Of a DNA stretch of 64,000 nt, positions 11,881 through 24,465 are shown in pieces (position 1 is the stretch's first letter; every line of letters begins with the position of its first letter). Source of the DNA: Ceratotherium simum simum (lineage: Eukaryota > Chordata > Mammalia > Perissodactyla > Rhinocerotidae); assembly GCF_000283155.1 (NCBI RefSeq), contig NW_004454266.1, positions 3,208,282-3,272,281 on the forward strand, read 5' to 3'. The notes below the pieces were generated by a model. That model was not told the origin of the DNA. It saw only the letters and a program-made list of their open reading frames with translations, and did not search any database. A program made the translations under genes and the position numbers.

Positions 11881-14800
11881 AGGATGTTCTGGTTTATGAT
11901 CATGATGTAGGAGTCCCACAAATTGATAGCAAACTAAGAGACTCCTCATAAAGTGCTTGTGTAAACTCACTGAGTTTTACCTCCAGGACCCAGCACAGAA
12001 GTAACAGAATGAAAGCTGCCCAGTATTTCTGTGAAAAAGGCCTGTTTTCTTATCTTCATAGCTATGATCTGAGTAGTAAGCTTCTAATTTAACACACATC
12101 TAGGGGCTGACTATAATTTTCTTCAGAGATGGGGGACGTCAGTGGGCAGCATCTTTATGGTCTACCTCAGCCTCACCCAAGGTCACCAGCATCTCTATTA
12201 AAGGAGCTTGTGGATACATCTTGTTCCCTGGCTTTTGTGGCTGCCACTGGTAGCACACATCCCTTAATAATCTGGCCCTGGTAGACAGCAAGGATTGTTT
12301 TCTTAGGTTCAATGGGATGGTAGCAAACACAGAAATAGTTTTTAACTGGCTATCCCCATAATGCTCAGTGCAGACAAAAGCACCTATCTCCCAGTATTCC
12401 CTTGAAAGACGCATGTTTATATACTCTAAGACAAGCTGTCTGAAAGTCTGGCTTCCAATCACCCTACAACTAGGTGCTGACAGACATCTTTCCCTTTGGG
12501 AAACTGAGAGGTTTTGTTATATCTTCAACTACTGGGAGTCACTAAGTACGAAGAAAGCTACTTGGACCATCACAAAGGATAGAAAGACATCTAAAGGCTA
12601 GGGCAGGTTGAATGATAACAATCATCTGCTACTTGAGACTACTATTTCAAGACTGGGGTAGGTGGCTGTTTTATTTACCATGCAGAATACAACACAGAAG
12701 GTAAAGGAAAATGAAGAAACAAAAGAACATGCTCCAAAGGAAAGAATAAGATAAAGACTCAGACAGACCTTAATGAGATGGAAATAAGTGATTTACCTGA
12801 TAAAGAGTTCAATAAAAGGTTCAAAAGATGCTCACCAACATCATGGGAACAATGGATAAACAAAGTGAGAATTTCAAGAGAGAGATAAAAATATAAGAAA
12901 GTACCAAACAGAAGTCACAGAAGTGAAGAATATAATAACTAAACTGTAAAATTCAGTAAAGGGGTTCAACAGCAGACTAGAAAGGATTAGTGAACTCAAA
13001 GACAGGGCAGTGGAATTCATCCAATCAGAGGAATAGAAAGAAAAAAGAATGAAAAAAGGTGAAGATAGCATAAGGGATTTATGGGACATCATAAGACAGA
13101 TTAATATTCCCACTGCAGGGGTCCCAGAAAGAGAATAGCAAGAGAAAGGGGCAGAAAATATATTTAATGAAATAACTGCTAAAATATTCCCTAATCTGGC
13201 AAAGTAAACAGACATCCAGATCCAGGATGGCCAGAGAGATCCAAACAAGATGAATCCAAAGAGATCCACACCTAGATACTTTAGAATTAAATTGTGAAAA
13301 GTTAAGGACAAGGAGAAAATCTTAAAAGCAGAAAAAGGAAAACAACTTGCTAGTTACAAGTGAACCTCCACAAAACCATCAGCAGATTTTTCAGCAGAAA
13401 CTTTGCAGCCCAGAGATGAGTGGCACAATATATTCAAAGTATTGAAAGAAAAAAACTAACAGGTAAGAAGACTCTACTCAGAAAAACTCTCCTTCACAAT
13501 TGAAGGAGAGATAAGGAGTTTTCTAGACAAGGAAAAGCTAAAGGAGTTCATCACTACTAGACCAGCCTAATAAGAAATGTTAAAAGTACTTCTTTTAGCT
13601 GAAACAAAAGGACACTTATTGTGGCAGGAAAACATATGAAAGTACAAATCTCACTGGTAAAGGCAAATATACAGTTAAATTCAGAATAACCTAATGTAAT
13701 GGTGAGGAATCAATCACTTATAAGTGTAGTATGAAGGTCAAAAGACAAAAGAAGTAAATATAACTATAAATACAATAATTTTTTAATACAAAAAATAAAA
13801 AGATGTAAAATGTAACATCGAACCCATAAAATATGTGTGAGAGGGAATAAAAATGTAGAACTTTGGAATGCATTCGAACTTAAATTATCAACTTAAAATT
13901 CACTGTTAAAAAGATGTTTTATATAAGCCTCATGGTAACCACAAAATAAACACCTATGTTAGATATTTAAAAAATGAATAGAAAGGAATCAAAGCATACC
14001 ACTTCAGAAAAACCAACAAATCACAAAAGAAAGAGCAAGTGAAGAAGAAGGTAGAAAAGAATTATAAAACAACCATAAAACAATAGAAAACATGGTCATA
14101 AGTCAACACCAATCATAAATTACTTTAAATGTAAATGGATTAAGTTCTCTAGCCAAGAGACGTAGAGTGGCTGAATGGATTAAAAAACAAGACCCAACTA
14201 TATGCTGTCTGCAAGAGACTTACTTCTGCTTTTTGGATGTAGAAGAAACTGAAAAAGAAGAAATGGAAAAAATATTCCATGCATTGGAAACTAAAAGAAA
14301 GCTGGGGTGGCTATAATTAAACCAAATAAAACAGACTTTAAGACAAAGACTGTAATTAGAGGTTTAAAAATCATTGTATAAAGATAAGGAGTTAATCCAA
14401 CAACAGGATATTACTTTTATGAATGTTGATGCCACCTACACAGGAGCACCTAAATATAAAAAAAATATTATCAGACCAAAAAGGAGAAATAGACAACAAT
14501 ACAATAATAAGAGGGGAATTCAATACTCCATTTTCATCAATGGATAGATAATTCAGACAGATAATCAATAAAGAAACATTGCAGTTAAAAGACTAGTTAT
14601 ACCAAATGGTCCTAACACACAGTTAAGGAACATTCCATTCAAAAGCAGCAGAATATACATTCTTTCAAGTATGCATAGAAATTCTCCAGGTTAGATCATA
14701 TATGAGGCCACAAAACAAGTCTGAGTAAATGTAAGAAGATCAAAATCCTATCATGCATCTTTTCTGACCACAATTATATGAAACTAGAAATCAATTACAA

Positions 14801-17232
14801 AAAGAAAGCTGGAAAATTCACTAATATGTGGAGATTAAACAGCACACTACTGAACAACCCATGGGTCAAAGAAGAAATAAAAAAAGAAATAAAAAATACC
14901 TTGAGACAATTGAAAATGGAAATACATAACATAGTAAAATGAATGGGATGCAGCAAATGCAGTTCTAAGACGGAAGTTCATAGGGATAAATGCCTATATA
15001 AATACACTAGAAAGATCTCAAATAAACAACCTAACTTTACACCTCAAAGAACTAGAAAAAGAACAAGAAATGGAGCCAAAACTTAGGAGAAGGAAGGAAA
15101 TAACAAAGATCAGGTGGACATAAATGAAATAAAGATCGAAGACAATAGAAAAGACCAATATAATTAGGAGTTGGAGTTTTGGAAGATAAACAAAATAGAG
15201 AAATCTCTAGCTGGACTCACCAAGAAAAAAATAGAGAGGACTCAAATCAATAAAATAATAAATGAAAGAAACAACATTATAACTGATACCACAGAAATAA
15301 AAGAATCACAAGAGACTACTTAAACAGTTATACACCAACAAATTGGACAACCTAGAAGAAGTGAATAAATTCCTAGAAACATACAACCCTCCAAGACAGA
15401 ATAAGAAATAGAAAACTGAATATACTGATAACTGGTAAGGAGACTGAATCAGTAATCAAAAACATCCAAACAAACAAAAGTCCAGGACTAGATGGCTTCA
15501 CGGGTGAATTCTACCAAACATTTAAAGAAGAATGAATACCAATCCTTTCCAAACTTTTTCAAAAAGTAGAAGAGGAAGGAACACTTCCAACCTCATCTTA
15601 TGAGGCCAGCATTACCCTGATACCAAGCCCAGAAAAGGATGTTACAAGAAAAGAAAATTATGTGCCAATATCCCCAATGAAAAGGGCTACAAAAATTCTC
15701 AATAAAATATTAGCAAACCAAATTCAACAATACATTGAAAGGATCATAAACCATGATCAAGTGGAATTCCTTACAGGGATGCAAGGATGGTTGGACATCT
15801 GCAAATCAATCAATGTGATACACATTAACAATATGAAGAATAAATGATCATCTCAATAGATGTAGAAAAAATATTTCACAAAATTCAACATCCATTCATG
15901 ATGAAAACTCTCAACAAAGTGGATGTAGAGAGAACGTACATTTCCTTAATAAAGGCCATCCCTGACAAGTCCACGACTAACATCATACTCAATGGTGAAA
16001 AGCTGAAATCTTTTCTCTAAGATCAGGGACAAAACAAGGATACCTCCTATCACCACTTTTATTCAACATAGTATTGGAAGTCCTATCCAGAGAAATTAGG
16101 CAAAAAAAATAAAATAAATAAAAGCCATCCAAATGAGAATGGAAGATGTCAAACTATCACTGTTTTCAGATAGCATATTATGTATATATATAAAAACCCT
16201 AACAACTCCACCAAAAAACTGTTAGACTTAATCAATGAATTCAGTAAATTTTCAGGTAACAAAATCATTGTACAAAAATCTGTTACATTTCTATGCACTA
16301 CGAGTGAATTATCGAAAGAGAAATTAAGAAAACAATTTCATTTTCAATTGCATCAAAAGAATAAAATACCTAGGAATAAATTTCACCAAGAAGGTGAAAG
16401 ACCTGTACACTGAAAACTATAAGACATTGATGAAAGAAATTGAAAGGAATACAAATAATTGAAAGATGTTCCATGCTAATGAATAAAAGATTTAATATTG
16501 TTAAAATGTCCATACTACCAAAAGCAAGCTACAGATTCAATGCAATCCTTATCGAAATTCCAATGGCATTTTTCACAGAGACAGAAAAAACAATCCTAAA
16601 ATTTGTATGTAGCCACAAAAGACCCCAAATAGCCAAAGCAATCTTGAGAAAGAAGAACAATGCTGGAGGCATCATGCTCTCTGACTTCAACTATATTACA
16701 AAGCTATAGAAATCAAAACAGTATGGTATTGATGCAAAAACACACTTAGATCAATGAAACAAATTAGACAGCTCAGAAATCTATATATTAACCATAATTA
16801 ATTTACAGCAAAGGGGCCAAGAATATACGATGGGGAAAGGATAGTCTCTTTAATAAATTGTATTGGAAAAACTGAAATTCCACATGTAAAAGAATGAAAC
16901 TGGATTAAACTACCTTACACCACTCACAAAAATGAACTCAAAATGAATTAAAGACTTGAACATAGACCTGAAGCCATAAAACACCTAGAAGAAAACATAG
17001 TGGGTAAGCTCCTTGACATAGGTCTTGGCAAAGATTTTTTGGATTTGACACCAAAAACAAAGGGAACAAAAGCAAAAATAAAGAAGGGTGGAGCCACACC
17101 AAACTAAGAAGCTCTGCAAAGCAAAGGAAACCACTAACGAAAGGAAAAGACACCTACCAATTTGGGAAAATATATGCAAATCATTTATCTGATTGTGTTA
17201 ATATTTAAAATACATAAGGAATTCTGACAACT
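11881..17232 (+). mobile_element. Old L1, 5' UTR to distal ORF2 (interrupted)
   Basis: The 5' UTR-type region is at about 11.97-12.65 kb. A decayed ORF1 follows at about 12.69-13.6 kb, with GAAATAAGTGATTTACCTGA near its start. A decayed ORF2 runs from about 14.1 kb, where the endonuclease start region contains CAAGACCCAACTATATGCTG. Many stops are present throughout. The left part stops in distal ORF2 at about 17232, where a younger L1 begins; the same element resumes at about 24466. The sequence type is that of old mammalian L1. Confidence 0.85.
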
Positions 17233-18756
17233 TGAGATTTCTGGGAAGATGGCAATGTAGGAGGACTCTGAACTCACCTCCTCCCGTGGACACAACAAAT
17301 TTACAACTACCCTTGGAACAATTACCCCTGAGAAAGAACTGAAAATTGGATATAAAGAATCCCCACAACAAGAGACAGTGCTGACTGAGGTGGAAGAGGC
17401 AGAAGTTCCTTTCTGCAGAGGAAAATGTCAGTTTTAGCCGTGGCACTTCATGGCCAGAAGCTTTTCACTGCAGGTACAAAGCTTTTCCTGGAGAAATGGG
17501 GGATCTGAAAAGGAGAGCTTAGAAATGCAGTTTTTGGACTCAGCACAACCGAGATGAATGTCATAATACCCAGCTTTGCTGGCTATTAACAACAATGGGA
17601 ATACCCCCAGAAAAGACATAAGAGAAAGAAAAGCCTGCTCTCAAAGGGCCTGCACATAAATTCATCTGTTTCAATAAGCAATCTAAAATCACCAGAAGGA
17701 AAGTTGCATACTCCTTTGGTGAAAAGAGACACACTTGATAGTTTCTAGCCACATCTTGGCAAGAGGTGAGACCTCTCCAGGTTGGGACCACCTCCCCAGG
17801 GACTGGGACATAGTTGGCAGCCATTATTGTGACCTAGTACAGGGAAGCTGACAGAGACGCTACCAGACACCATGGGAGTTATTCTTCTGACCTGTTAGTG
17901 CAAGGGTCTGCCTCACCCACTAAAACACTGATTTAATCCAGCTCAGCCAGGGCAGGGACCCCACCCTAAGGACTGGCCCCACCCAGCAGCAAGCCCTTGG
18001 ACAACTTGTAAGCCCACATAGGCAGGGTGTGTGGGACCTCTGCAGCAGGGTGAGTAGGGTCCCCTCTGTGATGCAGGGTGTATGCAAGGGGCAGGGAATG
18101 CACAAGAGGTCAATCTGCATTGGCAGAGTGTGTGGGGTCTCTGCAGTGGGATAAGTGGGTCCATTTAAGTGGATTGGGGTGTGCACAGGGCAGGACTGTG
18201 TTGATGGGGTTTGTGGGCCAGCGGGCAGTGGGGGTTGTTAGCTGCAGCATACTTGTGCTTCTCAAACAGCTACATAGGGGCTAGGCCCCACCTTCCAATG
18301 CCTGAAACAACTGTTCGCTGCCATGCCTGTAGTAGGTTCCACACAGCTGCACTTCTGAGAGGGCTGGCAACAGCCTTGCAGCCTGGAGGCCTATAGCAAT
18401 TGTAAGTCCTTGAAACTAGTTACCAGCCATGCTAGGGCCTACTCAACAGAAAAACTGCAGCAGGAATGTGCTAATAGACCTTGCAGCTAACTGTGCCAGG
18501 GCTCCCCATGCTTGATAAAGTGACTGAAGGAACCATAACAGACACACGCAGCTGAGCATTACAACCAGCTGGCCAGGGGGACAGCCTAGCCTCCCCATGC
18601 ACCTGTAGCAAGAGCAATCCTGCCATGACAGAAAGACACATGTAGCACACAGAGGGGACACTCCTGGAACAATTTGGAACTGGTGATGTGAGGGAAGCAC
18701 TCTGCTGGGCCTCATAAGGCTTCCCTTATGTAAGACCACTTTTCTAATATTGGAAG
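17233..18756 (+). promoter_or_regulatory. L1 5' UTR with internal promoter region
   Basis: About 1.5 kb preceding ORF1, much richer in G+C than its surroundings. By family knowledge the L1 5' UTR carries an internal RNA polymerase II promoter; whether this copy is still active cannot be judged. It contains clusters of short GC-rich imperfect repeats at about 17940-18230 (GTGTGTGGG-type motifs), and the mirrored region of the - strand L1 lies at about 47.65-49.17 kb. Confidence 0.7.
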
Positions 18757-19767
18757 ATGTATCTAATCTACCTAGAACATAGAGGTAAGCAAAGAGAAAG
18801 AGGCAAAATGAGGAGGGAAAGGAGTATGTTCCAAATAAGGGAACACAAAAAATCCTCAGAAAAAGAACTAAACAAAATGGAGACAAAAAATCTACCTGAT
18901 GAAAAGTACAAACTAATAGTCGTAAGGATGTTCACTAATCTTGGGAGAGGAATAGAGGAACTCAGTGAGAACTTCAAAAAAGTTCTGGAAAATATAAAGA
19001 AGAACCAATCAGAAATGAAGAATAGAATACTGGACATAAAAAATTCACTAGAGGGACTCAATAGCAGAGAAGATGATACCGTAGAACAGTTCATTGAGCT
19101 GTATGAAAGACTAGAGGATGTCACCAAAGCTGAACAGATAAAAGAAAAAAGAATTAAAAAGAATGAGGACAGTCTAAGGGATCTTTGGGACAACATCAAG
19201 CACACTAACATCACTATTATAGTTGTCCCAGAAGGAGAAGAGAGAGACAAAGGGGCAGAGAATCTATTTGAAGAAATAATAGTTGAAAACTTTTCTAACC
19301 TAAGGAAGGAAACAGACATCCAGGTACAGGAAGCACAGAGAGCACCAAACAAGGTAAACCCAAAGTGGCCCACACCAAGACACATTATAAGCAAAATGTC
19401 CAGAATTAAAGATAAAGAGAGAATCCTAAAAGCTGCAAGAGAAAGGCAACAAGTTACATACAAAGGAAACCCCATAAGGCTATCATCTGACTTCTCAGCA
19501 GAAACCTTACAGGCTAGAAGGGAGTGGCATGATATATTTAAAGTACTGAAGGAAAAACACCTACAGCCAAGAACACTCTATCAGGCAAGGTTATCATTCA
19601 GAATGGAAGGAGAGATTAAGAGCTCTCCAGACAAGCAAAAACCAAAGGAGTTTATCTCCCATAAATCAGCCTTACAAGAAATGCTAAAGGGACTTAGTTA
19701 CATGGATAAGAAAAGACCACATAGGAATATGAATATAATAATTAAAAAAACAATAAATCATTGGTAA
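18757..19767 (+). CDS. L1 ORF1 protein (RNA-binding chaperone), open frame
   Basis: L1 ORF1p coats L1 RNA as a trimer in cytoplasmic ribonucleoprotein. The open frame is 336 codons. The conserved start is probably the methionine at 18826 (MFQIRE...), because the sister L1 at 47.6 kb has a stop just upstream of that site; this gives 313 residues, close to the family's usual length. The N-terminal part is basic, followed by a long heptad-like charged stretch (about residues 45-150 of the longer frame, coiled coil). An RRM-like segment follows the NITIIVVPEGEE motif. The C-terminal domain contains RILKAARERQQ and REWHDIFKVL. The tail after QEMLKGL looks like a short read-through extension. The frame survives although ORF2 of the same element is dead, so host function should not be assumed. 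Confidence 0.85.
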   Translation: MYLIYLEHRGKQRERGKMRRERSMFQIREHKKSSEKELNKMETKNLPDEKYKLIVVRMFTNLGRGIEELSENFKKVLENIKKNQSEMKNRILDIKNSLEGLNSREDDTVEQFIELYERLEDVTKAEQIKEKRIKKNEDSLRDLWDNIKHTNITIIVVPEGEERDKGAENLFEEIIVENFSNLRKETDIQVQEAQRAPNKVNPKWPTPRHIISKMSRIKDKERILKAARERQQVTYKGNPIRLSSDFSAETLQARREWHDIFKVLKEKHLQPRTLYQARLSFRMEGEIKSSPDKQKPKEFISHKSALQEMLKGLSYMDKKRPHRNMNIIIKKTINHW

Positions 19768-20202
19768 AGGCAAATATACAAGAAAGGTAGCAAGCAGATT
19801 AACCACCTATGAAGCTAATATGAAGGTCAAAGCAAAAGTACTAAAATTGTCTATTTCCATGATAAGAGATTAATGGATAAACACACCCAGAAAAGAGTTT
19901 AGATACAAGATCAAACACATAAAATATGGGAGGAGGGGAAAAAAGAGTAGAGCTTTCAGCAAGATGTCAAACTTGGGAAAGCGTCAACTTAATATAGACT
20001 GCTATATGTTAAGGTTATTATATATGAACTTCATGGTAGTCACAAACCAGAAACCTATAATAAATACACACAAAAAAAATGAAGATAAAGGAACCCAAAC
20101 ATAATACTGAAGAAAGCTATCAAATCACAAGGGAAGAGAGAAAGAGAAGAAGGAAGGGACAGAAAAGAACTACTAAAACACCCAGAAAAAAAAAGTAACA
20201 AA

Positions 20203-23200
20203 ATGGCAATAAGTACATACTAATCAAGAGCTACTTTAAATGTCAACGGACTAAATGCTCCAATCAATAGGCATACGGTGGCTGATTGGATAATGAAACA
20301 AGACCCATATATATGCTGCCTAGAAGAGGCACATTTCAGACCAAAAGACACTCACAAACTGAAAGTGAAGGGATGGACAAAGATACTCTGTACGAATGGC
20401 AATGAAAAGCAAGCACAGGTAGAAATACTTACATCGGACAAAACAAACTTTAAAGCAAAAACTGAAAAAAGAGACAATGAAGGGCACTACCTAAATGATA
20501 AAAGAAATAATCCAACAAGAGGATGTAACACTGTAAATATCTATGTACCCAACATAGGAGCACCTAAATCTATAAAGCAATTATTAACAGACGTAAAAGG
20601 AGAAATAGACAGCAACACATTAATAGTAGGGGACTTTAACACTTCACTTACACCAATGGCTAGATCATCCAAGCAGAAGATAAATAGGGAAACATTGGCC
20701 TTAAATGGCTCATTAGACCAGATGGACTTAGTAGATATATACAGAACATTCCATCCAAAAATCACAGAATACATATTTTTTTAAATGCACGTGGAACATT
20801 CTCCAGGATAGATCACATATTAGATCACAAATAAGTCTCAGTAAATTTAAGAAAATGGAAATAATACCACACATCTTTGCTGACCACAGTGCTATGAAAC
20901 TAGAAATCAACTATAAGAAGAAAATTGGAAAAGCCACAAATATGTGGAGATTAAACAAAATGTTACTGAACAACAATAGGGTCAATGAAGACATCAAAGG
21001 AGAAATCAAAAAACACCTGGAGACAAATGAAAATGAAAATATGACATGCCAAAATTTATGGGATACAGCAAAAGCAGTTCTAAGAGAGAAGTTTATAGCA
21101 ATAGAAACCTGCCTCAACAAACAAGAAAAATCTCAAATAACCTAATAGTGCACCTAAGGGAACTGGAAAAAGATGAAAAAACCAAGCCCAAAATCAGTAG
21201 AAGGAAGGAAACAACGAAAATCAGAGCATAAATGGGGCCGGCCTGGTGGTGCAGTGGTTAAGTGCTCGTGCTCCACTTTGGCAGCCTGGGGATCACAGGT
21301 TCGGATCCCGGGCACACACCAATGCACCGCTTGTCAAGCCATGCTGTGGTGGCGTCCCATAACAAGTAGAAGAATATGGACACAGATGTTAGCCCAGGGC
21401 CAATCTTCCTCACCAAAAAAAAAAAAAAAAAACAGGAGGATCGGCATGGAATGTTAGCTTAGGGCTGATCTTCCTCACATACACACAAAAAAAATCAGAG
21501 CAGAAATAAATGAAATAAAGACTAAAAACAATAAAAAAATCAATGAAATGAAGAGCTGTTTCTTTGAAAAGATTAACAAAATTGACAAATCTTTAGCTAG
21601 ACTCACCAAGAAATAAAGAGAGAAGGGTCAAATAAGTAAAATCAGAAATGAAAGAGGACAAATTACAATGGACACCTCATAAATACAAAATATTATAAGA
21701 GAATACTACGAATAGCTACATGCCAATAAATTGGATAATCTGGAATAAATGGATAAATTCTTAGAATCATGCAACATTCCAAAACTGAATCAAGAAGAAA
21801 TAGAGAATTTGAATAGACCAATCACCAGTAAGGAGATCGAAACAGTAATCAAAAACCTCCCAAAAAAGAAAACTCCAGGACCAGATGGCTTCCTGGTGAA
21901 TTCTACAAAACATTCAAAGAAGGCTTAATACCTACCCTCTTAAACTCTTCCAAAAAATTGAAAAGGAAGGGAAGCTTCCTAACTCGTTCCACGAAGCCAA
22001 CACTATCCTGATACCAAAACCAGAGAAGGAAAACACAAAAGGAGAGAATTACAGGCCAATATCGCCGACGAACATCAATGCAAAAGTCCTCAACAAAATG
22101 CTAGCAAATAGAACACAACAATACATTAAAAAGATCATATACCGTGATCAAGTGGGATTTATTCCAGGGATGCAAGGATGTTTCAACATCCACAAATCAA
22201 TCAACGTGATACACCACATTAACAAAATGAAGAATAATAATCACATGATCATCTCAATAGATGCAGAGAAAGCATTCAACAAGATACAGCATCCATTTAT
22301 AACAAAACTCTGAATAAAATGGTTAGATAAGGAAAGTACCCCAACATAATAAAAGTCATATATGGCAAACCCATAGCTAATATTCTCAATAAAAAAAACC
22401 TGAAAGCTATTCCTGTGATAACAGGAACCACGCACAGATGTCCGTGTTCTCCACTCTTATTTAACATAGTGTTGGATGAACTAGCCAGAGCAATCAGGCA
22501 AGAAAAAGAAATAAAAGGGACCCAAATTGGAAAGGCAGAGGTGAAACTGTCACTATTTGCAGATGACATGATTTTATATATAGAAAATCCTAAAGAATCC
22601 ACGAAAAAACTTTTAGAAATAATAAATGAATATGGTAAATTTGCAGGATACAAAATCAGTATACAAAAACCAGTTGTGTTTCTATACACTAACAACAAAG
22701 TAGCAGAAAGAGAAATTAAGAATACAATCCCATTTACAGTTGCAACAAAAAAGAATAAAATACCTAGGAATAAATTTAACCAAAGAGGGGAAAGACCTCT
22801 TTCAGTTTTCAGTACACTGAAAACTATAAAACATTGTTGAAAGAAATTGAAGAAGACACAAAGAAATGGAAAAATATTCCATGCACCTGGATTGGAACAA
22901 TTAACATAGTTAAAATGTCCATCCTTCTTAAAGCAATCTATAGATTCAATGCAATCCCTATCAAAGTTCCCATGACATTTTTCACAGAAATAGAAGAAAA
23001 AAAATCTACAATTTATATGGAACAACAAAAGACCCTGAAAAACCAAAGGAATTCTGAGAAAAAAGTACAAAGCTGGAGCTATCACACTCCCTGATTTCAA
23101 AACATACTACAGAGCTATAGTAATCAAAACAGCGTGGTACTGGTACAAAAACAGACACACAGATCAATGGAACAGTATTGAGAACCCAGAAATAAAACCA

Positions 23201-24275
23201 CACATCTATGGACAGCTAATTTTCGACAAGGGAGCCAAGAACATACAATGGAAAAAGGAGAGTTTCTTCAATAAATGTTGTTGGGAAAACTGGTCAGCCA
23301 CATACAAAAAAATAAAAGTAGATCATTACCTTACACCATACACAAAAATTAACTCAAAATAGATTAAAGACTTGAATGTAAGACCTGAAACCATAAAACT
23401 TCTAGAAGGAAACATAGGTGGTATACCCTTCAACATGGGTCTTAGCAGCATATTTTCAAATATCATGTCTGCCTGGACAAGAAAATATAAACAAATGGGA
23501 CTACATCAAAGTAAAAATCTGCACAGCAAAGGAAACCATCAACAAAATGAAAAGACCACCTAACAATTGGGAGAAGATATTTGTAAACCATATATCTGAT
23601 AAGAGGTGAATATCCATCATACATCTCAACAACAAAAAAACTAACAACCCAATTAAAAAATGGGCAAAAGATCTGAACAGATATTTCTCCAAAGAAGATA
23701 TACCGATGGCCAACAGGAACGTGAGAAGATGTTCAACATCACTAAATATTAGGGAAATGCAAATCAAAACTACAATGAGCTATCACCTCACGCCCGTCAG
23801 AAGGAGTGTAATTAACCAGACAGGAAACAGCAAGCGTTGGAGAGGATGTGGGGAAAAGGGAACTACCATACACTGCTGGTGGGAGTACAAACTGGTGCAG
23901 TTACTATGGAAAATACTATGGAGATTCCTCAAAAAATTAAGAAGAGAATTACCAAAGGATCCAGCTATTCCACTGCTGTGTATTTATCCAAAGAGCGTGA
24001 AAACACAAATGCGTAAAGATATATGCACCACTATGTTCACTGTGGCATTATTCATAATATCTAAGACTTGGAAGCAACCTAGATGCCCATCAAGCGACAA
24101 ATGGGTAAAGAAGATGTTGTATATATATGCAATGGAATACTACTTATCCATAAAAAGAGATGAAATCTTGCCATTTGCGACAACATGCATGGACCTTAAG
24201 GGTATTATGCTAAGCAAAATGGGTCAGAGGGAGAAAATCAAATACTGTATGATCTCACTCATAAATAAAAGATAA
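20203..24275 (+). pseudogene. L1 ORF2 (endonuclease/reverse transcriptase), inactivated
   Basis: The start ATG at 20203 is followed by a stop at codon 7 (20221-20223). An endonuclease segment reads openly to a stop at 20782-20784 with DWIMKQDPYICCLEE- and GDFNTSL-type motifs. Further shifts break the protein, and an ERE interrupts it at 21234-21490. The reverse transcriptase active-site motif FADD is readable at 22556-22567 in an open stretch of about 141 codons. The C-terminal region near 23.7-24.27 kb retains a zinc-knuckle-like and KMGQREK-type tail. No continuous protein can be made. Confidence 0.9.
21234..21490 (+). mobile_element. ERE SINE, full length, inside L1 ORF2
   Basis: The head GGGGCCGGCC abuts the target duplication exactly. 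The body has a GTGGTTAAGTG A-box region, the B-box-like GGTTCGGATCC, and a poly(A)-split tail. The 17-bp target-site duplication begins AAAATCAGAGCA, at 21217-21233 and 21491-21507, with one mismatch. It therefore postdates the host L1. Confidence 0.96.
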
Positions 24276-24465
24276 AAACAACAACAAACGAACACATAGA
24301 GACTGAGATTGGGTTGGTGGTAACCAGAGGGGAAGGGACGAGGGAGGAGGGCAGAAGGGGTGATTAGGCACATATGTATGGTAATGGATGTTAGTTAGTC
24401 TCTGGTTAGTGAACATGATGTAATCTAAACAGAAATTGAAATATACACCTGAAATTTTTAAAAAA

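Larger units (their letters stand above)
17233..24462 (+). mobile_element. Younger near-complete L1 nested in the old L1
   Basis: The 5' end begins near TTTCTGGGAAGATGGCAATG. A GC-richer 5' UTR of about 1.5 kb follows, then ORF1, an intergenic spacer, ORF2 and a 3' UTR. The matching - strand element at 42-49 kb has the same architecture. It is not mobilisation-competent because ORF2 has several stops, and an ERE sits within ORF2. The terminal 3' tail present in sibling copies (compare 27510-27560) is missing here: the element stops shortly after ACACCTGAAATTTTT. Confidence 0.93.

Noticed and set aside
12874..13311. 145-codon - strand frame
   Set aside because: Antisense of the decayed ORF1 of the old L1.
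18768..19475. Long - strand open frame of 235 codons opposite L1 ORF1
   Set aside because: It is the antisense of ORF1; its serine/leucine/phenylalanine-rich composition is what the reverse of a lysine- and glutamate-rich coiled coil gives. The same mirror frame occurs opposite the other L1 ORF1 at 46944-47426.
21300..21310. tRNA-like B box (GGTTCGGATCC) as a tRNA gene
   Set aside because: It is the internal promoter remnant of an ERE SINE; no cloverleaf with acceptor pairing can be formed.
22297..23100. 267-codon - strand frame that looks like a membrane protein
   Set aside because: Antisense of L1 ORF2 reverse transcriptase. The hydrophobic composition is an artefact of reading A-rich coding DNA backwards.
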